Assembly: GCA_016193465.1 (NCBI GenBank)
Contig: JACPSE010000062.1
Span: 1-45,453 of the forward strand
Direction of reading: 5' to 3'
Source: Deltaproteobacteria bacterium
GTDB lineage: Bacteria > Desulfobacterota > Binatia > UBA9968
DNA: 45,453 nt
In this document: positions 35,245-43,192 of the stretch, in pieces
Position numbering within the stretch: position 1 is the stretch's first letter
Layout of the letters: every line of letters starts with the position of its first letter
Notes under the pieces: generated by a model
Databases searched by the model: none
What the model saw: only the letters and a program-made list of their open reading frames with translations
What the model was told of the DNA's origin: nothing
Made by a program: the position numbers and the translations under genes

Positions 35245-36300
35245 TCACTTGGCAAGGATCTTTCGGACCAGACTGCGCATCTCAGCGAGGCTTTCGATAT
35301 CCTCCTCTGTCAGCCCTTCGTCCTTGTATTTCACCCCCCGTTTTTGCGCAAAGCGGGCCTGTTCGTAATCCCCCTCGATCAACCCGTCATAGATGCCGAA
35401 CTCTTTGTTCATAATCCTTACGCCTTCCACGGCATACCAAGCAGCCCACAGCCTGGCGGCGTTGAGATGAGGAGAACCGTGGATAGGCATGATATTACGA
35501 GCGGCCGAAAACAGCGGGATCTCGGCTGCTATGTCGATATCCACTTCCTCCAGCACGTGCTTTATCCCTACTCCCGCCCCGAGCAGCGCCTCACCCCGAC
35601 TGACGGCCTTCGCAACTGCTGGCGTGCCGTTAACAAAGAGGGGGTTTTGCGCTTTCAATTTGCGGTTGAAATCCAGCGCCCATTCCTTGCCGTAGAAGAG
35701 CGCCAATCCATACGTGGAGCTGCCCCTGGGATCGACGGCTATTTTTCTTCCTCGCCACTTGGGATCGAGCAGCTCCTCCCATTTTCTCGGAACCTCATTT
35801 TTAGCCACCAACTTCTTATTGTAGATAACTCCCTTGGTCAGATCGTCGTACAACACGATTCGATTTTCCAGATTCTTTGGCACCCGAGGAGCCCCGACCA
35901 ATTTCCCAATTCCAGGGAAAATTTTCCCGAACGTATCAACCCAATCGAATGGCTCGGCAAGCAGGCCCGCCTTCAAAACCATATAGGTATAAGACCCAGA
36001 GCCGCGATAGAGATCCATGCTTATCCTGCCCACGGCGGCTTCCTCGCGCAGGCGAGTAACTGCCTCCGCTGCCTGAATAGGAAGCTGGTTGATCTTTATC
36101 TTGGTACCGAAGCGATTGTTGAAACGTTTCTCAAGCTCCGCCCACACTTCTGCAGCTCGTGTCTCTGTGTGGTTGACTATCCCTTCCCGCTGCGCCGCCT
36201 GGACCAGTTTCTCCAACGGCATTGGCTCCGCCTCCGGCGCGAACACACCAATAAAGGCTACGGCAACAAAGCTCGACAGCAAGCTGAATCCTTTTTTCAT
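35245..36300 (-). CDS. Iron-type ABC transporter substrate-binding protein (SBP family 1), paralogue E
   Basis: This 351 aa protein has a signal peptide MKKGFSLLSSFVAVAFIGVFAPEAEA-like, reading ...FAPEAEPMPLEKLVQAAQREGIVNH. It is the most divergent of the five binding proteins here: it lacks both the EAEAKGF start and the VEAYGFPKA tail. It is the first gene of the 15-kb run, about 120 bp downstream of promoter 3. Confidence 0.86.
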   Translation of the reverse strand: MKKGFSLLSSFVAVAFIGVFAPEAEPMPLEKLVQAAQREGIVNHTETRAAEVWAELEKRFNNRFGTKIKINQLPIQAAEAVTRLREEAAVGRISMDLYRGSGSYTYMVLKAGLLAEPFDWVDTFGKIFPGIGKLVGAPRVPKNLENRIVLYDDLTKGVIYNKKLVAKNEVPRKWEELLDPKWRGRKIAVDPRGSSTYGLALFYGKEWALDFNRKLKAQNPLFVNGTPAVAKAVSRGEALLGAGVGIKHVLEEVDIDIAAEIPLFSAARNIMPIHGSPHLNAARLWAAWYAVEGVRIMNKEFGIYDGLIEGDYEQARFAQKRGVKYKDEGLTEEDIESLAEMRSLVRKILAK

Positions 36301-36420
36301 TTCTGCCTCCTTGTATGCAGTTCACTCCCCTGGTTTCCGCGAGTCATCTCACAACTAGCCGCGGACGCCGTGCCCCTCAATTCAACAAAGGACGTCTCGG
36401 GCCGTACGCTCAAGAAGCAC

Positions 36421-36486
36421 CTTATAGCAGGTCGGGGAACCGTGTCAATTTAAATGACTCCAGCAATAAGATTAAACGAAATTTAA
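36421..36486 (-). promoter_or_regulatory. Promoter 3 with shared 44-nt regulatory module
   Basis: On the - strand TTGACA is at 36448-36443 and TATAAG at 36426-36421 with a 16-bp spacer, a near-consensus sigma-70-type promoter. The TTAAATTTCGTTTAA element starts at 36486 and ATTTAAA abuts the -35, with the same spacing as in promoters 1, 2 and 4. It heads the run from paralogue E to UGSC selenoprotein 2. Confidence 0.78.
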
Positions 36487-36711
36487 GCCGGCCAAACGGG
36501 AGATAGGAAAGCTGCTTTCGGTGCTAGCGGCGCCGGGTAGGCAAGGAGCAGCGCCTAATATGCGCGCAACCCGGTGCCTGGATGCCGGAGCTATCAGGCC
36601 TTGTCTTCAGTTTCCAGAGGGGGCTCAGATGCTTCTCGGGATCGCCTACGAGCTGGTAATTCAGGAAACCCCAAAGGAAGGAAAAAGCCTAGAAATCCGG
36701 CGAGTTAAAGA
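36487..36711. other. Intergenic stretch without recognised gene
   Basis: Between promoter 3 and the tRNA gene there is no frame with a ribosome site or recognisable protein. The short + strand frame at 36521-36733 runs into the tRNA and is not credible. I see no clear hairpin terminator. Confidence 0.5.
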
Positions 36712-36788
36712 TGGTGGTCGCAGCAGGACTTGAACCTGCGACCTCTCGCATGTGAGGCGAGCGCTCTAACCAACTGAGCTATGCGACC
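36712..36788 (-). tRNA. tRNA-Val (anticodon CAC)
   Basis: Read on the - strand, a full cloverleaf is present. The acceptor GGTCGCA pairs with TGCGACC, discriminator A is followed by encoded CCA (36714-36712), the D arm is GCTC...GAGC, the anticodon stem CTCGC/GCGAG holds loop CTCACAT, and the T arm GCAGG/CCTGC holds TTCAAGT. The anticodon CAC reads valine GTG codons. The gene is 77 nt with CCA. Confidence 0.96.
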
Positions 36789-36910
36789 ACCCGAGATCTT
36801 CATTAACACCTTAGCGGGTGAGCTTCAAGAGAAACAGGTCTATTGAGTAAGTGGCCGGCCAGGAGTAACGAATTTAGGCCTTTTTCGTTCTCATCTCCGC
36901 AATCGAAACC

Positions 36911-37354
36911 TTAGCCTAACTTCCACCATGGCATGTATATATTGCCTGTGGAGTGGGCCGCGCCCACGCGGCTGTACGCGCAGAAGACGGTTTTCCCTGA
37001 GGCCATCGCGTAGCCGCTCGCCATCGCCACGACATGAGCCTCATGGGTAGCAAGGACCACCTTGAGCTTGGGCCGCTCAATTACCGCATCGCACAGAGCC
37101 CCCAAACCGGAGCCGTTTCCGACGAAGAGGTATTCGGTTCCTGTGGCCAGGAGCTGCTTGGCCAGCAGGCCCCCGCCGTTTCCTTCAAAAGGCTTCATAT
37201 AGGTTTTGCCAACGGTCTGGGCGTGGGCGATGGGAGCAAGGGATTTGAGCACCGACTCTGCTGCCGCCACGGTAAATCCTGCCGCGGCCATAGCCTTCAA
37301 AAAACCTCGGCGGGAAAGATCCTGCCTTAAGTAGTCCGTGACCAGGTTACGCAT
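36911..37354 (-). pseudogene. Truncated TPP-binding enzyme with Tat signal
   Basis: The frame starts with a twin-arginine signal (DLSRRGFLKAMAAAGFTVAAAESVLKSLAPIAHAQ) and continues into the N-terminal pyrimidine-binding domain of thiamine-diphosphate enzymes (GTEYLFVGNGSGLGALCDAV, VVLATHEAHVVAMASGYAMASGKTVFCAYSRVGAAHSTGNIY). It then stops after 147 aa, where family members run to roughly 550-600. No continuation is found in any frame in the 120 bp before the tRNA. The break beside a tRNA gene suggests a deletion or recombination junction. Confidence 0.72.
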
Positions 37355-37469
37355 AGGACACCTCCTGCTAACGGAGATAGAAGGGAAGCGAGGCGGGATT
37401 CTAGTGAGAACAGAGGGGGTTAGCCAAGGAAAATCTTAGCCAGGGACAAATATTAGATCGGATGGGGCT

Positions 37470-38618
37470 TCAAAATCTCTTCTTTTCCTTCTCTCCCGGA
37501 ATGTACTGTTTGTCCTGCCCCAGAGTTGGGGGCGGGAGACGTATGGAGCCAGGATTCTTGGAAAGCTTAAAAGGCGTCCCTATCATTGTGACGGATCCCG
37601 TTGTTGGATGATCGACAGTTTGCAACATGCCACGTGCCCGAGTTTGAGGATGCATCAAGGCCTCCGCGAGGTTCAATACCGGCGCAGACGGTACCCCATG
37701 CTCTGAAAGTCGCTTAACCCAAAACTCAGCGGGTTGAGCAATAAAAATCTCCGTTAGTTTCCCCACTAACTGCTCGCGAAACTCTATTCGCGCCTCTTTG
37801 GACGGATAGCTCCCTGCCAGTTCCGGGTGATCTATCGCCGCACAAAAACGAGTCCACATCACCTCCGAAGTAACCCCCGTGACAAAATAGCGTGAGTCGG
37901 CTCCTTTAAACGCTTGCATGGGTACAAGTAAGGAATGGCCTGATCCCCAGCGACCTGGCGAAGAGCCGGTTCCCAAATAGTATGGCAGGTAGGCCAAAGC
38001 CAAGCTGTATAGGGTCGCATCGAAGAGGGACATTTCCACGTAATCCCCGGTTCCAGTGCTCATCCGTTTGAAAAGGCACGACACTATGGCAAACGCTGCA
38101 CACATCGCCCCTGCGATATCCGGGACTGCAGGCGCAACCTTCAACGGAGGATCACTCTCTTCACCCCCCAGCAACATCAACCCAGTATAAGCCTGTATAA
38201 TCAGGTCGTAAGCCCCCTCCTTGCGCAACGGACCTGAGTCTCCGTACCCAGATATTGAACAGTAGACGATCGCGGGGTTTTGTGCGCACAACGATGCGTA
38301 ATCCACTTTTAGAGCACGGTCAACATCGGGACGTAAATTGTGGACGACTACATCAGTGCCGCGCAAAAGTGTTAGGAACGACTGATAATCTTCTGGTGTT
38401 TTGAGGTCTAAACACACGCTTCGCTTGTTCCTATTAATGCTCATAAAGTAGAGGGATTCGTCCTTCACGAAAGGGGGGTTTTCTCTATATGGATCACCTG
38501 TGGGTGACTCCACTTTAACTACCTCTGCACCTAGATCCCCTAGCATCATGGTGCAAAACGGGGCAGCTCCATAGCCCCCGAGTTCGACAACTTTTACACC
38601 TTCAAGAAGTCCTGCCAT
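37470..38618 (-). CDS. Family III CoA-transferase (CaiB/BaiF type)
   Basis: This 382 aa protein has the N-terminal MAGLLEGVKVVELGGYGAAPFCTMMLGDLGAEVVKVE, NRNKRSVCLDLKTPEDYQSF, VVVHNLRPDVDRAL and the catalytic Asp in GDYVEMSLFDATLYSLA, all typical of formyl-CoA/carnitine-CoA transferases. It moves CoA from a donor acyl-CoA to a carboxylic acid. It lies downstream of TctB, with 147 bp between them, and is the last gene of the TTT run. A role in activating the imported carboxylate is a reasonable inference. Confidence 0.92.
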   Translation of the reverse strand: MAGLLEGVKVVELGGYGAAPFCTMMLGDLGAEVVKVESPTGDPYRENPPFVKDESLYFMSINRNKRSVCLDLKTPEDYQSFLTLLRGTDVVVHNLRPDVDRALKVDYASLCAQNPAIVYCSISGYGDSGPLRKEGAYDLIIQAYTGLMLLGGEESDPPLKVAPAVPDIAGAMCAAFAIVSCLFKRMSTGTGDYVEMSLFDATLYSLALAYLPYYLGTGSSPGRWGSGHSLLVPMQAFKGADSRYFVTGVTSEVMWTRFCAAIDHPELAGSYPSKEARIEFREQLVGKLTEIFIAQPAEFWVKRLSEHGVPSAPVLNLAEALMHPQTRARGMLQTVDHPTTGSVTMIGTPFKLSKNPGSIRLPPPTLGQDKQYIPGEKEKKRF

Positions 38619-38765
38619 ATCTTTCTCGCTTCCCTAATCTTTCATGCATTTAGAAACCATTACCTTGCTCGCTCGATAGAAGATTATTCCTAGCACGCTG
38701 CACAGTAAGAATCCTCTTTATGGCTCTTATTTGCTTTCCGTTCTGAAATGTCTTGGATCTGGCTC

Positions 38766-39242
38766 CTAAACGCCGAGGATTCCACCCGGCAAGGATACGC
38801 CTAAAAGAACCCTAAAAATAAGAGCGAAAGTCGCTGGTAGGAATACTGAGGTCATCAAAATTGCTCGAAGGGATAGGTGATCACGCTCCAGCACATATGT
38901 TACGCTGAAGACTAACAAACCATAGGAGAGAAGGAAGCCCAGGATATCGAAGAGAAAAACACTCCCTGTTAGCATTAGTAATACTGTAAGGACCCGTCCG
39001 CCGCCTTGAAGATCTACTGCTCGGCGAACATCAGGCATGTCTTCGCGGTTTCGTCCAATAAAGGTTTGAGTCAAAAGAGCAAAAGACACCAAAAGCATGC
39101 ATATGCCGAGCCATGTTGGTAAAAATCCCGGCCCAGGACCATACTCCATTGTATATGGGAACCGAACATGGGACTCAACAAGAACGTAAGCACCAATCAA
39201 GATGAAAATAATAGCAACTACCCTGTTAACACGTCTTGTCAT
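38766..39242 (-). CDS. tctB: Tripartite tricarboxylate transporter small membrane subunit
   Basis: This 158 aa TctB-type protein has four membrane segments: RVVAIIFILIGAYVLVES near the start, LGICMLLVSFALLTQTF, VLTVLLMLTGSVFLFDILGFLLSYGLLVF and ILMTSVFLPATFALIFRVLLGV. The YGPGPGFLPTWLG motif after helix 1 is characteristic. It is separated from TctA by the UGSC3 cassette, although TctB normally directly adjoins TctA. Confidence 0.9.
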   Translation of the reverse strand: MTRRVNRVVAIIFILIGAYVLVESHVRFPYTMEYGPGPGFLPTWLGICMLLVSFALLTQTFIGRNREDMPDVRRAVDLQGGGRVLTVLLMLTGSVFLFDILGFLLSYGLLVFSVTYVLERDHLSLRAILMTSVFLPATFALIFRVLLGVSLPGGILGV

Positions 39243-39286
39243 GCTGCTTCTTCTTGTGAGTTGTGGATAGTTTTCTTTAAATGGCC

Positions 39287-40351
39287 TCAGCGCTTAATTT
39301 CGCGGGTTACTGAACGAGACATCCCATATGGCGGAATAACCAGACAATGAACACCCGGCCCTCCTGCAACTAAAATGATAAAGTCCTCCGGTCTCTCCGC
39401 AGCTGGCACCAAACAGCTGTCATCTGTTATGTCGATCCATTTGGGCCACTGAGGAGTTGGCCAACCACCGCCACGTTTGAGTTTACCAACTGGCTGGCGG
39501 GCGCGGTCAAATAAATAACCACGAATATCCTTCTTCGTCCAACCTGAGTTGTAAAGCAAAGCTGCCGGCTCTGGGCTAATGACAATCATTGTTTCCGTAG
39601 TGAAGATCATCGAATGGCTACCTTTCGGCACAATGCTATCCACTACAGTTTCTAACAATAGTTCTGGAGTACTCGGCGTGCGACACATCGCGTTATGGGG
39701 CGCTTCAGCGGCAAAGACCGTCACGGTGCTTGCGTCCTTAGAAAAACCTCGCTCAACGTGTAGAGACTCCCAGGGGTTTTCTTCCTCATTTTCTCCCACG
39801 CAATACGTGTATTTGGCCGGAGTTCCGAATGTCGACAAGTCCCCCATGTTTGTTGGAGACGCTCCTCCTACATTGACCATAATCAAGCGCACCGCACGTC
39901 CTATGGTGGCATTGGCCCGCCAACCTTGGCCGAAACAATTAGCCCCACAGTTAATCTCGATCTCATGCCGAATAGGTCCGTTTAGCACAATAAGGGGGGC
40001 AGAACTGTGCGTCGTGACCTGAACAGCATTCAAATTAAAAGAACCGTCTAGCATGCCCTCTACTGCCGCCACCACAACCGGCATATACTCCGGTTTACAA
40101 CCGGCCATAACTGCGTTAATAGCTATTTTTTCCAGAGTTAGTCGACCGTACTTAGGCGGCATTAGCCCAATTTCTTCCTGCGGATCACGGCTTATATAAT
40201 CCAGCATTGCCGCGACCTTGTCTTCGGTCGGTGGAATAATGGGAAGGCCGTCAGTCCATTGATGCTGAAGGTAGTACTCGTAGATAGCGTCCAGTGACCG
40301 TAAGGAGTCGTCAAACTCTGCAGCCACTGAAGAAAAACTTTTAGATCTCAT
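39287..40351 (-). CDS. UGSC partner protein 3 (unknown function)
   Basis: This 354 aa paralogue of partners 1 and 2 has HQWTDGLPIIPPT, INAVMAGCKPEYMPVVVAA, NCGANCFGQGWRANATIGRA, NVGG, KYTYCVGENEEENPW and a terminal REIKR. Its ATG overlaps the TGA stop of selenoprotein 3 (ATGA at 40348-40351), giving coupled translation as in cassette 1. It retains the NCxxxC pair found in partner 1 but missing in partner 2. TctB follows after 44 bp. Confidence 0.85.
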   Translation of the reverse strand: MRSKSFSSVAAEFDDSLRSLDAIYEYYLQHQWTDGLPIIPPTEDKVAAMLDYISRDPQEEIGLMPPKYGRLTLEKIAINAVMAGCKPEYMPVVVAAVEGMLDGSFNLNAVQVTTHSSAPLIVLNGPIRHEIEINCGANCFGQGWRANATIGRAVRLIMVNVGGASPTNMGDLSTFGTPAKYTYCVGENEEENPWESLHVERGFSKDASTVTVFAAEAPHNAMCRTPSTPELLLETVVDSIVPKGSHSMIFTTETMIVISPEPAALLYNSGWTKKDIRGYLFDRARQPVGKLKRGGGWPTPQWPKWIDITDDSCLVPAAERPEDFIILVAGGPGVHCLVIPPYGMSRSVTREIKR

Positions 40352-40926
40352 GTTCCACCCCTCACCGCTGTAGATCGGGATTCCCCTGTCTGCATCGTAA
40401 TACCAGCGATGATGTCTTTTAGTGACTCATCGGCTAAGCTCTTTATCTGCTCCACTGACTTTGTGTAAATAGGGTGAGGTATGACGACGATGGGCAAATC
40501 TGTTAGCCCGAACTCGCGCGCTAATCTCCTTCCAGCTTCAACAAAGCACGTCGTGGTAATCGTGATTGTCGGAACGCCGGACTTCTCAAGAGCAATACTA
40601 TCGTGGAAACTCCACGAGGTGTTACCAGCTCAATCGGCTATGCCATTTATAACCGCGTCGCATTTTACCAGATCACCCATGGTATCCCCAGGCACTCCTC
40701 GAGCGGGCGTCTGTTTGCGGAACTTAAAGAATCTGGCAATTCTGAATTGCTCTGCAAGCAACTCCTGAACCCTAGCCAAAAAAACGTCAGAGTTAGCTTT
40801 AGAATTATCGAGTAGTCCGATAGCTTTACCGTCCAGGGCGCTCAGACGGTTTGCTAAGACAGCCTTCTGGATGTTTCTTGGCGAAGTAGGATCAAGAACG
40901 CGAATCTTCCTTTTTAGAGATTCCAT
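40348..40926 (-). CDS. UGSC-type selenoprotein 3, variant motif U-A-G-N
   Basis: Frames on both sides of TGA 40630-40632 join into a 192 aa protein: CDAVINGIAD-U-AGNTSWSFHDSIALEKSGVPTITITTTCF. Sec is residue 99. The N-terminal half has LDGKAIGLLDNSKANSDVFLARV, close to selenoprotein 2. The residues after Sec are AGN instead of GSC, so the presumed resolving cysteine is lost and chemistry or reducing partner may differ. ATG 40926 has AGGAGG upstream. A hairpin at the same distance as in the other copies supports recoding. It lies 61 bp after TctA. Confidence 0.85.
40601..40617 (-). promoter_or_regulatory. Putative SECIS hairpin for UGSC selenoprotein 3
   Basis: On the - strand, 12 nt after the TGA, UCGUGG pairs with CCACGA. 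The flanking A-U may close a seventh pair, leaving loop GUU. The first or second loop base is G. The hairpin centre is 21 nt from the TGA, as in selenoproteins 1 and 2. Confidence 0.78.
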
Positions 40927-40987
40927 TGCTAGCCCTCCTTTTTAAATGATTGTAGTCGTTCAATGCGGAAGTTTCAAACTAATGAAT

Positions 40988-42496
40988 CTATCCCTGTAGG
41001 TACGATACTCGGTTTCCGGTTAAGTGCTTGACGACGCACAAGGCAAGAGCCGACAGACATGCAGTTATCAGAAGAGCTATAGATATGGGCCGCTCGACAA
41101 AAATGGCAATGCTACCGTGTGACATAATCATACTCTGACGTAGGGATACCTCCATTAGAGGGCCCAAGACTAATCCGAGAACCATAGGAGCAGCAGCCAT
41201 CCCAATCTTTCGCATCAGGTAACCTAAGACGCTGAAACCAACTAGCAGCCAGAGATCGAACAAAGACCCCTTGAAGCTGTAGACACCGACCACCGAAAGC
41301 CCCATCACTGCTGTATACAAGACATAATATGGCACTCGTAATATGCTCGCAAATAAAGGAACTAATGGGAGGTTCAGTATAACCAGCATCACGTTGCCTA
41401 TGTACATACTAGCAATTAGAGGCCAAACAAATTCAGGGTGCTCTTGAAAAAGCATGGGACCCGGTTTCAGCCCCCACATCAAGAACGCTCCAAGCATTAT
41501 GGCAGCAGCTCCAGATCCAGGTATTCCCAAGGTAAGCAAGGGTACCATTGCGCCACCGCACTCCGAATTGTTTGCCCCTTCAGGAGCCGCTACTCCCTCT
41601 ATGGCTCCATTCCCAAACTTCTCCGGATGGCGAGATACGGCACGTTCCAAGCCGTAGGATAAAATCGAAGCGACGGTCGATCCTGCACCGGGTAGAACGC
41701 CAACGATGAAGCCGACAATAGACCCGTTGAGAAATGCAAATCGACATGCTTTTAAATCCTCCCAGGAAGGAAATAACTCACGAAGCCGATTAGGAACCGT
41801 AAAGACCTGAACGCCGGACTCCTCCTCCAAATTGGCGAGGACTTCCGCAACCGCAAAAAGACCGATGCTAGCCACGACAAAGTCAATGCCGTCCGCTAAA
41901 TATACTTGGCCATAAGTAAAACGCGGTAGAGCTGTAAAAAGGTCAATACCGATTGTTGCAAAAAACAATCCTGTCAACCCACTTAAAAGCCCTTTCCATA
42001 TAGATTCACCCGTCAAAAAAACCATTAATAACAATCCCAGAAGCATGAGTATAAAATACTCGGGGGGGCCAAAACGGACGGAGAAAACGGCTATGGGGGG
42101 GGCGATAAGGGTAAGTAGAAGGACCCCGAATGTTCCCGCTATGAAAGAAGAAATAGCAGCGATGCCCAATGCCGGCCCAGCACGCCCTTCGCGAGCCATA
42201 GCATAGCCATCTAAGCAAGTTATAACTGAAGCGGACTCCCCTGGCGTGTTCAACAAAATGGATGTAGTTGAGCCGCCATATTTCGCTCCATAATAGATGC
42301 CGGCCAACATGATAATTCCAGTCGTTGGGTTCATGCTGTATGTCAGGGGAAGGAGCATAGCTAGTGCGCCAGAGGGACCGATGCCAGGCAAGATTCCCAC
42401 TACTGTTCCCAATACGACACCAACAAAGCACCAGAAAAAATTTACTGGAGACATTGCTATAATAAAGCCAGATATTAGGTTCTCGAATAAAGTCAT
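40988..42496 (-). CDS. tctA: Tripartite tricarboxylate transporter large membrane subunit
   Basis: This 502 aa TctA-type permease has about 12 membrane segments. The signature stretch GTVVGILPGIGPSGALAMLLPLTYSMNPTTGIIMLAGIYYGAKYGGSTTSILLNTPGE (residues about 30-86) is intact, and a second GVLPGAGSTVASILSYGLERAVS repeats the pattern in the middle. It imports carboxylates with an ion gradient, using TctC as the binding protein. The start ATG 42496 has only a weak ribosome site. The 175 bp upstream hold no gene. Confidence 0.94.
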   Translation of the reverse strand: MTLFENLISGFIIAMSPVNFFWCFVGVVLGTVVGILPGIGPSGALAMLLPLTYSMNPTTGIIMLAGIYYGAKYGGSTTSILLNTPGESASVITCLDGYAMAREGRAGPALGIAAISSFIAGTFGVLLLTLIAPPIAVFSVRFGPPEYFILMLLGLLLMVFLTGESIWKGLLSGLTGLFFATIGIDLFTALPRFTYGQVYLADGIDFVVASIGLFAVAEVLANLEEESGVQVFTVPNRLRELFPSWEDLKACRFAFLNGSIVGFIVGVLPGAGSTVASILSYGLERAVSRHPEKFGNGAIEGVAAPEGANNSECGGAMVPLLTLGIPGSGAAAIMLGAFLMWGLKPGPMLFQEHPEFVWPLIASMYIGNVMLVILNLPLVPLFASILRVPYYVLYTAVMGLSVVGVYSFKGSLFDLWLLVGFSVLGYLMRKIGMAAAPMVLGLVLGPLMEVSLRQSMIMSHGSIAIFVERPISIALLITACLSALALCVVKHLTGNRVSYLQG

Positions 42497-42671
42497 TTAT
42501 TTAACATCCGCTCGGCGCAGCCTGTGAATTAAAGTCTTTCTCAGGCATCCGGGGAACAGTGGATTTCTTGGTATTGACCACGACGTGAGAATTCTGGCAG
42601 AAGTGTCTTCACTGACATACCTCTGGTTAGTTGTTGCTCACTCAAAATCGCTGAGGGCTCAGGGGAGAGAC

Positions 42672-43088
42672 CTAAGGTTTTTTGCTTTTGAGCGCGGCTA
42701 AGGTTTCAGGGTCGTGGTCTTGAGCCAGTCCTAATCCGTTTGCTGCCGCGCTACATCCGGAAAAATATGCCAACACGCCCAAAGCTTCTACAATCGCCCC
42801 GTCGCTTATACCCTTTTTCTTTAGCCTAGCGGTATGGGCATAGATAGAAAACTGATTGTTAGTTAATACCAAGGCAGCGAACACCAGCCATTGTTTTGTC
42901 ATATCGTCTAGATGACCAGGCGCCATTAACCGTTTTCTTGCAGACCAGAGGGCATCAAGCACCTCCGGATTATTTGACAGAGCTACATAAAAGTTTGGCA
43001 CAAAGCCAAGCGTTTTCCGAAGCTCTGAGAAGATCATCCTAACACGCTTATCATTCGGCTCATCCCTTCTCAGCTGAACCGTTGCCAT
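42672..43088 (-). CDS. Carboxymuconolactone decarboxylase/AhpD-like protein lacking CxxC
   Basis: This 138 aa all-helical protein of the CMD/AhpD family has VRMIFSELRKTLGFVPNFYVALSNNPEVLDALW, the active-site region LVLTNNQFSIYAHTARLKKKGISDGAIVEALGVLAYF and a short tail. In redox-active members the region reads NCxxCxxxH. Here it is NNQFSIYAH, so both cysteines are missing while the His remains. It is therefore not a disulfide peroxidase and may act as a decarboxylase- or hydrolase-type member. ATG 43088 has GGAGG 8 bp upstream. It lies between TctC and TctA. Confidence 0.82.
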   Translation of the reverse strand: MATVQLRRDEPNDKRVRMIFSELRKTLGFVPNFYVALSNNPEVLDALWSARKRLMAPGHLDDMTKQWLVFAALVLTNNQFSIYAHTARLKKKGISDGAIVEALGVLAYFSGCSAAANGLGLAQDHDPETLAALKSKKP

Positions 43089-43192
43089 TATAGGACCTCC
43101 TTGAGCAGAATAATTTCACCGGCAAATCCAAATGCCTCTGACGGTGCCTAGGCTAGTCGCGTGACATATCTAGTTCAAGATATCCAAGCTCA

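Noticed and set aside
35206-36453. Long + strand open frame of 415 codons opposite binding protein paralogue E
   Set aside because: It mirrors a well-supported - strand gene with signal peptide and family motifs. It has no recognisable domain, and it runs through promoter 3.
36521-36733. Small + strand gene next to the tRNA
   Set aside because: It runs into the tRNA-Val gene on the other strand, lacks a ribosome site and shows no protein family pattern.
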